From Planctomycetales bacterium 71-10 (GTDB lineage: Bacteria > Planctomycetota > Planctomycetia > Isosphaerales > Isosphaeraceae): a stretch of DNA of 64,000 nucleotides. Under the pieces are notes generated by a model that was given only the letters and a program-made list of their open reading frames with translations, was not told the DNA's origin and did not search any database. The position numbers were made by a program, and so were the translations under genes. Shown here in pieces: positions 9,767 to 20,533 of the stretch. The number at the start of each line of letters is the position of its first letter. Positions within the stretch are counted from its first letter, which is position 1. The stretch lies in contig MKTT01000068.1 in assembly GCA_001898385.1 (NCBI GenBank), positions 47,348 through 111,347 of the forward strand, read 5' to 3'.

Positions 9767-10543
9767 TCAGAGGAGGCCGCGCTCCCAGAACGGGGCGCAG
9801 CGGGCCCAGACCCGGCCGGTGATGTGGCCGCTCTCGACCACGATCAACGGGGCCCGGTCCTCGCCCGGCCGGGCGCGGGTCTCCGGGTCGATGAGGACGT
9901 GGTTGCCGGGGACCCGGAATTTCCAGCGGCGGGGGTAGGCGGGGAGGCCGCGGGTCGGGTCGACGGCGACGGCCCGGCCGTCGACCATCCAGCGGCGGCC
10001 GGTCCATTCGACCATCTGCCCCCCCACGGCGACCACCCTGGCGGCGCTCTGGATGCCCGTGGCGGAGCCGTCGAGCCACACCCACTGCCCGGGCTCGGGG
10101 AGGCTGTCCTTGTAGGCCAGCCGATTCACCAGGTAGGACCCCTCGCCGGGGTCGGGCCCGTAGGTAGGCCAGGCGACGAGCGTCAGCAGGCCGAGGACCG
10201 GCGCGTGCAGCAGGACGCCGAGGCCCACCCCGGTCGCGGCCAGGACGGGGGTGGGCGTCAGGCCGGAGAACGGATTCTGGCGGGCCGCATCGACCCAGCT
10301 CAGCGCCTGGACGGCGATGGCGGCCACCAGGAAGAACCACATCGACGGGGTGCCCCAGAGCAGCAGGGCCCCGGCCGTCGACCCCGCATACGCCCCGGCC
10401 ATAGCCGCACCCCGCCCGCGACGCCCGGCGGCGGACTGGGCCCAGCCCGGGATGAGCGAGCGGAGGCTCGGCACGTTCGTGGAGAATGGCGGGGCCGCCG
10501 AGACGCGGCGGCCGGGCTTCGCGGGGAGTTCGACGGACTTCAT
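9767..10543 (-). CDS. Membrane protein with degenerate signal-peptidase (S26-like) domain
   Basis: A 258-residue protein. After a cytoplasmic N-terminus, three or four hydrophobic segments occupy about residues 45-125. The C-terminal ~110 residues follow the signal peptidase I pattern: GQWVWLDG, then ARVVAVGGQMVEWTGRRWMVDGRAV (the KRVVGxPGDxV...VNG region), a Pro-rich loop, VPGNHVLIDPE in place of VPxGxYFVLGDN, and ITGRVWARCAP in place of IIGRAxxxxWP. The catalytic Lys position reads Ala and no SMxPT serine motif is present, so it is probably not an active peptidase. ATG at 10543. It is a lone minus-strand gene convergent with nothing. Function is unknown; the S26 relationship is a by-eye inference. 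Confidence 0.7.
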   Translation of the reverse strand: MKSVELPAKPGRRVSAAPPFSTNVPSLRSLIPGWAQSAAGRRGRGAAMAGAYAGSTAGALLLWGTPSMWFFLVAAIAVQALSWVDAARQNPFSGLTPTPVLAATGVGLGVLLHAPVLGLLTLVAWPTYGPDPGEGSYLVNRLAYKDSLPEPGQWVWLDGSATGIQSAARVVAVGGQMVEWTGRRWMVDGRAVAVDPTRGLPAYPRRWKFRVPGNHVLIDPETRARPGEDRAPLIVVESGHITGRVWARCAPFWERGLL

Positions 10544-11137
10544 ACCAGTGCCTGGGCCTGCGCAGGGTAGGGGGCGGGGCCCCGACCCAGGGGCCGCCGA
10601 CGGTTCACGCGGGCGTGGGGGCGAGCCCGCTCGGGATCTCGCCGATCGTCCGGCAAGGGAGCGGACATACTTAGAGTACACGATTCGGCCCTGATCTCTC
10701 CCCCGAATCTCGCGAATTCCCACAAAATCGGCACGCCGCCTCGCCCGGGGTCCGGATCCACGGCCCCGAACGTCGTCCCGCGCCCGGTCGTTTTCGAGGC
10801 TCGGCGCCCGGCGGGCCGGTCCGTCCGCGGCGAGGAATGCTCCCCAGTCGGGATCCGGGGGCCTCGGCCGGGCCGGATGTGGCTTGACGGGCCGGGGGCG
10901 GTTGGTACGATGATTCGTCTCTGAACGCTCGCGAGCCTTCCCGGATCGCTCCCGATCCCGCACCAGGCGGCCTCGGCCTACCATGCCTGTTGCGCCCGCT
11001 TTCCCTCGGCTGGCCGCCGCTTCGTTCCTGGAACGACGAATCGGGCGGCTTCCGTCTCGATGAGTTCGGCGTGTGGTTAAACTGGCCGCGGGACGGGCGT
11101 TCCACCCATCCGGCGACCGTTGAGACGTAATCGGACC
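10544..11137. other. Divergent intergenic region upstream of EF-G
   Basis: About 590 bases without a supported gene. It contains the candidate fusA promoter (10884-10911), giving an untranslated leader of over 200 bases. An AT-richer stretch around 10665-10730 (ACATACTTAGAGTACACG..) may carry the promoter of the minus-strand gene. No ribosomal-protein operator or riboswitch was recognised in the leader. Confidence 0.5.
10884..10911 (+). promoter_or_regulatory. Candidate sigma-70 promoter for fusA
   Basis: TTGACG (10884-10889), a 16-base spacer and TACGAT (10906-10911), a good match to -35/-10 consensus in an otherwise very GC-rich background. It lies about 225 bases upstream of the EF-G start. 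Confidence 0.55.
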
Positions 11138-13228
11138 ATGGAAAACCTGCAAAGCCTGCGGAACATCGGCATCTCGGCCCACATCGATTCGGGCAAGACC
11201 ACACTCACCGAGCGGATGCTGTACTACACCGGCCGGACCCACGTGATCAAGGAGGTCAAGGGCGAAGGCGCGGTGATGGATCACATGGAGCTGGAGAAGG
11301 AGCGGGGGATCACCATCACCTCCGCCGCCACCACGGTCCGGTGGAACGAGAACGAGATCAACATCATCGACACGCCCGGCCACGTCGACTTCACCGTCGA
11401 GGTGGAGCGGTCGCTCCGCGTCCTCGACGGCGCGGTGCTGGTCCTCTGCGCGGTCGCCGGCGTGCAGTCGCAGTCGATCACGGTCGACCGCCAGATGAAG
11501 CGGTACAACGTGCCCCGGATCGCGTTCATCAACAAGATGGACCGCACCGGCGCCAACCCGGCGAACGTCATCAGCCAGCTGGAGTCGAAGCTCGGCCTGA
11601 CGACGCTTCCGCTCCAGATCCCGATGGGGGCCGAGTCGAACTTCCAGGGGATGATCGACCTGATCGAGCGGAAGGCGATCTACTTCGACGGCGAGAAGGG
11701 CGAGGACGTCCGCTACGAGGAGATCCCGGCCGAGTTCGCCGACGAGGCCGCCCGCGCCCGCCAGGGGATGCTCGAAGCCCTCTCGATGGTCTCCGACGAG
11801 ATCATGGAGCTGCTGCTGGAGGAGCAGGAGGTCCCGGCCGACCTCATCCACAAGACGATCCGCGCCGGCACGATCGCCCAGCAGCTCTGCCCGGTGATGG
11901 TGGGGACCGCCTACCGCAACAAGGGCATCCAGCCGCTGCTGGACGCCGTCTGCCGCTACCTCCCCAGCCCGCTGGACCGCGAGGTCACCGCCAAGGACAA
12001 CGACGACGAGATGGCCGAGGTCCCGCTCAAGCCGGACCCGGAGGCCCCGCTCGTCGCCATGGCGTTCAAGCTGGTCGAGGAGGCGTTCGGCCAGGTCACC
12101 TACATGCGCGTCTACCAGGGGACGCTGCGGAAGGGGACGTTCTACTACAACTCCCGCCAGAAGAAGCGGGCCCGCATCAGCCGCATCCTCCGGGTCCACG
12201 CCGACCAGAAGGAGGACATCGACGCCGCCAAGGCCGGCGACATCGTCGCGGTCATGGGCGTCGAGTGCGCCACCGGCGACACCTACTGCGAGGAGGGGTC
12301 GAACCTCTCGCTGGAGAGCATCTACGCCGCCGAGCCGGTCATCGACCTGTCGATCACGCCCAACAAGCGGGCCGACTACGACAAGCTCTCCAAGGCCCTC
12401 AACCGCTTCATGCGCGAGGACCCCACCTTCCGCGTCCACGTCGACGCGGAGACCAGCGAGACGATCATCTCCGGCATGGGCGAATTGCACCTGGAGATCT
12501 ACGTCGAGCGCATCCGCCGCGAGTACAAGGTCGACTGCACCGTCGGCATGCCGAAGGTGAGCTATCGCGAGGCCCCCACCCGCGAGACCCCGTTCAACTA
12601 CAAGCACAAGAAGCAGACCGGCGGCTCGGGCCAGTACGCCCACGTCGTCGGCAAGCTCGTGCCGCTCGACGCCCAGAACCCCGAGCCGTTCGTCTTCGAA
12701 AACAAGGTCACCGGCGGGCGCATCCCGACCGAGTACATCCCCTCGGTCGAGAAGGGCTTCCGCGAGTCCATGCACAAGGGCCCGGTCGCGGGCTACGAGG
12801 TCATGGGCGTCCAGATGGTCCTGGAGGATGGCTCGTACCACGACGTCGACTCGTCGACGATGGCGTTCGAGATCTGCGCCCGCGACTGCTTCCGCGAGAC
12901 GTTCCGCAAGGCCGATCCGGTCCTGCTGGAGCCGATCATGATGGTCGAGGTCGAGATCCCGACCGAGTTCCAGGGGCCCGTCACCGGCGCCATCTCCTCG
13001 AAGCGCGGCGTGATCCTCGGCACCGAGAGCCGCTCGGGCTACACCGTCATCTCGGCCGAGGTCCCGCTCAGCGAGATGTTCGGCTACTCGAACGACCTCC
13101 GCAGCATGACCCAGGGGAAGGGGGGCTTCAGCATGGAGTTCCTCAAGTACCAGAAGCTCCCCTCGCGGTTCCAGGAGGAGATCGTCAAGAAGGTCCAGGC
13201 CGAGGCCAAGGCGACCGCCAAGGCTTGA
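11138..13228 (+). CDS. fusA: Elongation factor G, mitochondrial-like (spdEFG1) type
   Basis: A 696-residue translational GTPase that drives ribosomal translocation. The GTPase motifs are intact: AHIDSGKTT (about 14-22), RGITI, DTPGH (78-82) and NKMD (132-135); domains II-V follow, with the domain IV segment GGSGQYAHV. Its G-domain is strikingly like human mitochondrial EF-G1: NIGISAHIDSGKTTLTER, then YYTGR, AVMDHMELE, DGAVLVLCAV and QMKRYNVP, rather than the GHVDAGKTT-like text of standard EF-G. This matches the spdEFG1 class known from spirochaetes, planctomycetes and deltaproteobacteria. I chose ATG 11138 as the conserved N-terminus. A hairpin terminator follows at 13264. Whether the genome has another EF-G cannot be told here. 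Confidence 0.95.
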   Translation: MENLQSLRNIGISAHIDSGKTTLTERMLYYTGRTHVIKEVKGEGAVMDHMELEKERGITITSAATTVRWNENEINIIDTPGHVDFTVEVERSLRVLDGAVLVLCAVAGVQSQSITVDRQMKRYNVPRIAFINKMDRTGANPANVISQLESKLGLTTLPLQIPMGAESNFQGMIDLIERKAIYFDGEKGEDVRYEEIPAEFADEAARARQGMLEALSMVSDEIMELLLEEQEVPADLIHKTIRAGTIAQQLCPVMVGTAYRNKGIQPLLDAVCRYLPSPLDREVTAKDNDDEMAEVPLKPDPEAPLVAMAFKLVEEAFGQVTYMRVYQGTLRKGTFYYNSRQKKRARISRILRVHADQKEDIDAAKAGDIVAVMGVECATGDTYCEEGSNLSLESIYAAEPVIDLSITPNKRADYDKLSKALNRFMREDPTFRVHVDAETSETIISGMGELHLEIYVERIRREYKVDCTVGMPKVSYREAPTRETPFNYKHKKQTGGSGQYAHVVGKLVPLDAQNPEPFVFENKVTGGRIPTEYIPSVEKGFRESMHKGPVAGYEVMGVQMVLEDGSYHDVDSSTMAFEICARDCFRETFRKADPVLLEPIMMVEVEIPTEFQGPVTGAISSKRGVILGTESRSGYTVISAEVPLSEMFGYSNDLRSMTQGKGGFSMEFLKYQKLPSRFQEEIVKKVQAEAKATAKA

Positions 13229-13263
13229 TCCCGCCGCCTCGGATCCAGGATCGTCGATCATTC

Positions 13264-13294
13264 GAGAGGCCGCCGGCACCCCCGGCGGCCTCTC
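13264..13294 (+). terminator. Hairpin terminator after fusA
   Basis: A perfect 13-bp stem GAGAGGCCGCCGG / CCGGCGGCCTCTC around CACCC, 36 bases past the EF-G stop. No T-tract follows. Confidence 0.75.
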
Positions 13295-13458
13295 CGCGCG
13301 CGCCCGGGCGGCGGCGCGACGACGTATTGATTCGTTGAAGATTTTTTAAATATGCTTGCGATTGATGATTGACGACGGGGGCCGGCCTCTGGGATAACGA
13401 CTCGGCGCATATCTCCAAGCGTCGCACGCTCGTCCGGACGGCATCGGAGGGCCCCCTC

Positions 13459-14352
13459 ATGCAACCGCACGTCTCGGCCTTGCCCCCGCTCGATCTGCAG
13501 CCGCCGGCCGTCGCGCCGGCCGCCCGCCGCAACCTCGCGCGCGCCCTGGCGACGGCCGCGCTGGCCCTCGCCCTGACCGTACCCCTGGCCCTGCTGGCGG
13601 GCCGGCTCTGGGGGGAGTGGTCGCTGCTGATGCAGGAGGAGCGCTCGGTCGCCTCCGCGGCCGTGATCGGATTCCACAACGTCTACCCGGCGATCTCCCG
13701 GGCGGTCCATCCCGAGCCCTGGCATCGGGCGGAAGGGGCCGACGTCTTCATCTGGTCGGGCTGGAAGCACGGCGAGGGCCATCGCTGGTTCAAGCTCGCG
13801 GCCGGCGACTGCGACCTCGCGACCCTGGGAGACCCGATCGGGCGCGACGTCGCCCGCGCCATCGACCATCCCGAGGTCGAGACGGGAGGCGGCGAGATCT
13901 GGGCTCGGATGCCGGAAGAGGTGGACGTGGCCGGGTTCGCGACGGGACAGACCGCCTGCGCCTACCCCAAGCTGGTGCTCGGCAAGGTCCTGGTGGTCAA
14001 CGACGTGATCGACGGCCTCCCGCGCCTGGTGCACCACGACCCATTCCAGGGCCCCGAGCGGGGGCCGGACGTCGCCGTGTACGACTCCCGCGTCGACGGT
14101 CGGCGGATCACGATGGGCTCCTGCGGCTTCTCGATGGGCCGCCGGCACGTCCTGTACGACCGCGGGACCGAGAGTCTGTGGGTGGATCGGGGCGACGGCC
14201 TGGAGGCGTTCAGCGGCAAGCTCAAGGGGAAGACGCTCGCCCTGGTGGGCCGCCTCCCCACCACGTCATGGAGCGATTGGCGGTCCGACAACCCCGGGAC
14301 GCGGCTCCTGGTGGGGGCGCTCCCGGCCCCCGCGGCGACGGCCGCCGAGTGA
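13459..14352 (+). CDS. Membrane-anchored DUF3179-like protein
   Basis: A 297-residue protein with one N-terminal membrane helix (ATAALALALTVPLALLAG, about 36-53) and a large extracytoplasmic part. The C-terminal half resembles DUF3179: an ACAYPKLVLGKVLVVNDVIDG segment (like RAYPLRILxWHEIVND), MGSCGFSMGRRHVLYDRG (in place of the YCPLCGSAVVFDR motif) and a GKLKGKTLALVG-type ending. The usual Cys pair of DUF3179 is reduced to a single Cys. Function of the family is unknown. ATG 13459 follows GGAGG at 8 nt; an upstream in-frame extension from 13369 lacks one. An unusually AT-rich patch (13326-13365) just upstream may hold its promoter. Confidence 0.65.
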   Translation: MQPHVSALPPLDLQPPAVAPAARRNLARALATAALALALTVPLALLAGRLWGEWSLLMQEERSVASAAVIGFHNVYPAISRAVHPEPWHRAEGADVFIWSGWKHGEGHRWFKLAAGDCDLATLGDPIGRDVARAIDHPEVETGGGEIWARMPEEVDVAGFATGQTACAYPKLVLGKVLVVNDVIDGLPRLVHHDPFQGPERGPDVAVYDSRVDGRRITMGSCGFSMGRRHVLYDRGTESLWVDRGDGLEAFSGKLKGKTLALVGRLPTTSWSDWRSDNPGTRLLVGALPAPAATAAE

Positions 14353-14660
14353 CGGTCGCGGCTTCGCGCGGATCGCCGGAGTGCCGCCTTGACGGGGGAG
14401 GCCGGGGAGGCTAACTTGGATTTTGACAAGATGATACGATTATGAACGTCCTCGGCGGTGGGCGGGCGCGGCTCCGCGCCCGCGGCCACCCGCCGTTTAC
14501 GCGTTCAGCGGCCCACCGAGTCGGCGTCCCCGCCGGACGGATCCGGCTCCTTCCCTCTCCCCGCAGAGGCGTGCAAGCGGGCTCCGAGGCCCCCGGCCTC
14601 GTCCTCGTCCACGGCCGTTGGACGATCTTGTCTGGCCCTGTCCAGGAGTCTCCCAGTCCG
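14353..14660. other. Intergenic region and long leader of ppdK
   Basis: About 308 bases. It holds a good promoter (14389-14417) and so a roughly 240-base leader, including a GC hairpin CGGGCGCGG/CCGCGCCCG at 14463-14482. No coding sequence is supported and no riboswitch class is recognised. Confidence 0.5.
14389..14417 (+). promoter_or_regulatory. Candidate sigma-70 promoter for ppdK
   Basis: TTGACG (14389-14394), a 17-base spacer and TAACTT (14412-14417). A second weaker pair (TTTTGACAAGATGATACGAT, 14421-14440) lies just downstream but with too short a spacer. Confidence 0.55.
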
Positions 14661-17330
<2,670 letters not shown>

Positions 17331-17363
17331 CGCCGGACCCGCGTTGAAGCCGTGATCGTTCCC

Positions 17364-17397
17364 GAAGGCCGTCGGACGTCCCCGTCCGGCGGCCTTC
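17364..17397 (+). terminator. Hairpin terminator after ppdK
   Basis: A 15-bp stem GAAGGCCGTCGGACG / CGTCCGGCGGCCTTC with one G-T pair around TCCC, 33 bases after the stop, followed by GTTCGTTGG. Confidence 0.75.
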
Positions 17398-17557
17398 GTT
17401 CGTTGGCACGACCGTCGGGGCGTCGCTCGCGATCGGGGGGAGGCGGCGGGGCCTATTCCTTGACCATCCTCGCCAACCATCGCCAAATATCGGCGCAACA
17501 TGATTTAGAGAAAAGTGTTGCGATCGGTATCCGGTCTGTTCTCCGGCGGGTTGTGAA

Positions 17558-17632
17558 GGGTGGTCCGGGCGGTCCGCCCGGACGTCTTCATCCCGAGGCC
17601 GCCGACGTCCGGGCGGACCGCCCGGACCACCC
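17558..17632. repeat. 29-bp perfect inverted repeat with palindromic arms
   Basis: The arms at 17558-17586 and 17604-17632 are exact reverse complements separated by 17 bases. Each arm is itself nearly palindromic (GTCCGGGCGGTCCGCCCGGAC), so the DNA or RNA could fold either as one long hairpin or two short ones. It is far from both flanking genes. Interpretation (repeat element, cruciform or insertion scar) is open. Confidence 0.85.
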
Positions 17633-18133
17633 TCCCGTCTCGCCTTCCGCCTATCCCCGGCGGTGTTTCCCGACGACTGTCTATCCCTTGGGTTTGTTCG
17701 CGGGAAGGACGCTTCCTCTTTGCGAGATGCAAGGTGTGTCTAATTAGGATTTTGCGGCGATTTTTTCGTGGGTTCGCTCGTCGTTTTCGATGACTTCCGT
17801 TGATGCTCCCCCTCAAGCCGATTGAGGCCGCAACGCCCCGGCGTGCGAGCGTGCCGACGTGACCGGACGACGATTCGACCCCTGTCTCCAGCCGGCCCCC
17901 GGCATCCCCTCGGCGGGCTGGAGCTTGCGATTCGGCCGTATTGTCAAGGAACGATGGAATCTCTCAGAGATAGGGTCCGCGATGGCGACGGTCGAATTTC
18001 AAGAATCCTCTGGGATTTCTGGATATCCCTTCGGGCCGACGAGGCCCTGGCGTTCGGCCCGGATTTCGCAGACGATTGAGCGACTTCCGCCGGCCTCGGC
18101 CTCCCTCCAACATGACCCCGACGGGACGACCCC

Positions 18134-19453
18134 ATGACGACCCGCCTCCGCGACGCCCTGCCTCTCGCCCTCGCCGCCTGGATCCTCGCCGCGCCCGACG
18201 CCCGCGCCGCCGACGAGCCCCCGCCCGCCCTCACCGGCAAGGCCGCGCTCGGCGACTGGACCACCGACGCCCCCGGCGTCCGCCGCAAGATCACGCTCGA
18301 CGATGTGGCGACCCCCTACGACACGCCGTCGTCCCAGAATCACCCGAAGACCGTCAAGCAGCCCGAGGGCGCGTGGCCCAAGGCCCCGGAGGGCTTCGAG
18401 GTCACGAAGTTCGCCACCGGTCTGGGTCAGCCGCGCGTGATCGTCCGCGCCCCGAACGGCGACCTCTTCGTCGCCGAGAGCGGGCCGGGCCGCGTCCGCG
18501 TCTTCCGCGACGCCGACGGCGACGGCAAGCCCGAGGCCCAGGAGACCTTCGCGACCGGCCTGAGCCGGCCGTTCGGCATCGCCTTCTATCCTCTCGGCCC
18601 CGACCCGAAGTACGTCTACGTCGCCAACACGGACTCGGTCGTCCGCTTCCCGTACAAGAGCGGCGACCTGAAGGCGACCGGCGCGGCCGAGACGATCATC
18701 GCCGACATCCCCAGCGGCAACGAGGCCGTCGGCGGCGGCGGCCACTGGACGCGCGACCTCCAGTTTTCGGCCGACGGCAAGACCCTGTTCGTCTCGGTCG
18801 GATCGCGGTCGAACGTCACCGACGACGCCTCCGAGAAGCGCCGGGCCGACATCCTCGCGTTCGATCCCGACGGCAAGAACGAGCGCACCTATGCCTGGGG
18901 CATCCGCAACCCCGTCGGCCTGGCGATCGACCCCGCCACCGGCAAGCTCTGGACCTCCGTCAACGAGCGCGACGGCCTGGGCGACGACCTCGTCCCCGAC
19001 TACATCACGCACGTCGAGGAAGGGGGCTTCTACGGCTGGCCCTGGTACTACCTGGCGGGCGCGAACCAGGACCCCCGCCACAAGGGGAAGCACCCGGAGC
19101 TGAAGGACAAGGTCATCACCCCGGACGTGCTGCTCCAGTCGCATTCGGCGTCGCTCGACCTGACGTTCTACGACGGCGAGGCGTTCCCCGAAGCCTATCG
19201 CGGCGACGTCTTCGCCGCCGAGCACGGCTCCTGGAATCGCTCGCGCCGCACGGGCTACAAGGTGGTCCGCGCCCCGATCAAGAAGGGCGCGGCGACGGGC
19301 GAGTACGAGGACTTCCTCGTCGGCTTCGTCACCCCGGACGGCGACGTCTGGGGCCGCCCGGTGGGCGTCGCGATGGCGAAGGACGGCTCCCTCATGGTGA
19401 CCGACGACGCTTCGGGGACCGTGTGGAGAGTCGCGTATGTCGGCAAGAAGTGA
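18134..19453 (+). CDS. Secreted PQQ-dependent sugar (sorbosone-type) dehydrogenase
   Basis: A 439-residue protein. The signal peptide is MTTRLRDALPLALAAWILAAPDARA. The mature part is a six-bladed beta-propeller of the soluble glucose/sorbosone dehydrogenase family: GLGQPRVIVRAPNGDLFVAES, FATGLSRPFGIAFYP, GSRSNVTDDASEKRRADIL, YAWGIRNPVGLAIDPATG and VEEGGFYGWPWYYLAG are family hallmarks. It would oxidise sugars or aldoses in the periplasm with PQQ. Many planctomycete relatives carry an added cytochrome domain; none is present here. ATG 18134. Its last 17 bases overlap the start of the DUF1559 gene in another frame, suggesting co-translation. Confidence 0.85.
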   Translation: MTTRLRDALPLALAAWILAAPDARAADEPPPALTGKAALGDWTTDAPGVRRKITLDDVATPYDTPSSQNHPKTVKQPEGAWPKAPEGFEVTKFATGLGQPRVIVRAPNGDLFVAESGPGRVRVFRDADGDGKPEAQETFATGLSRPFGIAFYPLGPDPKYVYVANTDSVVRFPYKSGDLKATGAAETIIADIPSGNEAVGGGGHWTRDLQFSADGKTLFVSVGSRSNVTDDASEKRRADILAFDPDGKNERTYAWGIRNPVGLAIDPATGKLWTSVNERDGLGDDLVPDYITHVEEGGFYGWPWYYLAGANQDPRHKGKHPELKDKVITPDVLLQSHSASLDLTFYDGEAFPEAYRGDVFAAEHGSWNRSRRTGYKVVRAPIKKGAATGEYEDFLVGFVTPDGDVWGRPVGVAMAKDGSLMVTDDASGTVWRVAYVGKK

Positions 19454-20447
19454 GCGGCGGCGAGCCGGCTTCACGCTGATCGAGCTGCTGGTAGTGATCG
19501 CCGTGATCGCGATCCTGATCGGGCTCCTCCTCCCCGCGGTGCAGGCCGCGCGGGAGGCCGCCCGGCGGGCGCGTTGCATCAGCCAACTGCGGCAGATCGG
19601 GATCGCCCTCCAGAATTACCACGACGCAATGGGGGGCTTCCCGGTCGGCTTCCTCGTCCCCTCGCGGCCCGTGCCGGCGACGACCTCGACGTCGCAATAT
19701 CGATGGTCGGCGCTGGCCCAGCTCACCCCGTTCCTGGAGCAGCAGGCGCTGTTCGGGGCGCTGAACTTCGACTTCGCCGTCGGCTATCGACCGACGGACG
19801 GGTCGCTGTTCTGGCCGTTCCACCCCGCCAACGCGACCGCGATGGCCACGCACGTCGCGCTGTTCGTCTGCCCGAGCGACGGTGCGCCGCCGCCGATGCC
19901 CAATTCGGGGCCGGTCAGCTATGCGTTCTGCTCCGGCGACGGCTCGAACGGCGGGGACGCCGCCGGCGCGAACGGCCTGTTCGTGGCGGGTCCGTCGATG
20001 TCGATCCGGGACGCCGTCGACGGCACGAGCGCCACGGCGACGACCTCGGAACACCTGATGGGGATCGCCGGGCCGTACTCGCAGACGACCCCCGATCCCC
20101 GTCCGTCCGACCCCGCACGGGCCTTCGCGCGGGCGTCGGCGCCGTTGACCGACGCGGCCTGTTCGGCGGCCCCGCTGGGGTGGCTGTTCAACAAGGGGGC
20201 GGGGTGGTGGGACGGGAACTACTTGAACACCCTCTATAATCATCACGAGACGCCCAACGGCCGCGGGATGGACTGCATCACCTACCACAACCCGGGCTGG
20301 ACGGCCGCCAGGAGCAAGCACCCGGGGGGGGCGAACGTCCTCTTCGGCGACGGCCACACCCGTTTCGTCGGCGACGCCGTCGATCCGGCCGTCTGGCGCG
20401 CGATCGCCACCCGGGCGGGGGGCGAGGTTGTCTCGGCGACGCCCTGA
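19437..20447 (+). CDS. DUF1559 pseudopilin-like protein (type IV pilin N-terminal methylation signal)
   Basis: A 336-residue member of the DUF1559 family that is greatly expanded in planctomycetes. The N-terminus RRRAGFTLIELLVVIAVIAILIGLLLPAV is a prepilin signal: cleavage after Gly, methylated Phe, and a Glu at +5 (GFTLIE). AREAARRARCISQLRQIGIALQNYHD follows as in the family, and the C-terminus has H..GGANVLFGDGHTRFV, the H-x9-DG-like signature. The proteins are probably assembled by type II secretion/pilus machinery and surface exposed. The ATG at 19437 lies inside the dehydrogenase gene (17-base overlap). Confidence 0.93.
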   Translation: MSARSERRRAGFTLIELLVVIAVIAILIGLLLPAVQAAREAARRARCISQLRQIGIALQNYHDAMGGFPVGFLVPSRPVPATTSTSQYRWSALAQLTPFLEQQALFGALNFDFAVGYRPTDGSLFWPFHPANATAMATHVALFVCPSDGAPPPMPNSGPVSYAFCSGDGSNGGDAAGANGLFVAGPSMSIRDAVDGTSATATTSEHLMGIAGPYSQTTPDPRPSDPARAFARASAPLTDAACSAAPLGWLFNKGAGWWDGNYLNTLYNHHETPNGRGMDCITYHNPGWTAARSKHPGGANVLFGDGHTRFVGDAVDPAVWRAIATRAGGEVVSATP

Positions 20448-20533
20448 CTCCCGGCTCCGCGAGAACCTTCTCCGGCGTCGCGGGTCTGACGTGGCGTCCG
20501 GGGATCGGATCGAGGCCGGGAGGACCAGTACGG

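Larger units (their letters stand above)
17331..18133. other. Large intergenic region with terminator and a long perfect cruciform
   Basis: About 800 bases with no convincing gene; short frames here are chance readings through GC repeats. It contains the ppdK terminator (17364-17397), a 29-bp perfect inverted repeat (17558-17632), and AT-richer patches near 17500 and 17740-17800. The motif TTGTCAAGGAACG (17941) recurs as TTGTCAAGGAGCG at 34853 in another large gap, with further scattered matches nearby. Confidence 0.55.

Noticed and set aside
11138..13228. fusA as part of a ribosomal str operon
   Set aside because: Neighbours are a membrane protein and a DUF3179-like protein, with own promoter and terminator; no rps or tuf genes.
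10544..13279. Minus-strand frame extending the signal-peptidase-like gene by about 900 residues
   Set aside because: It runs antisense through fusA; only its last 258 residues form a plausible membrane protein starting at 10543.
17505..17816. Minus-strand 103-residue frame in the ppdK-dehydrogenase gap
   Set aside because: It is written mainly by the 29-bp inverted repeat and flanking GC-rich DNA; no ribosome-binding site or homology by eye.
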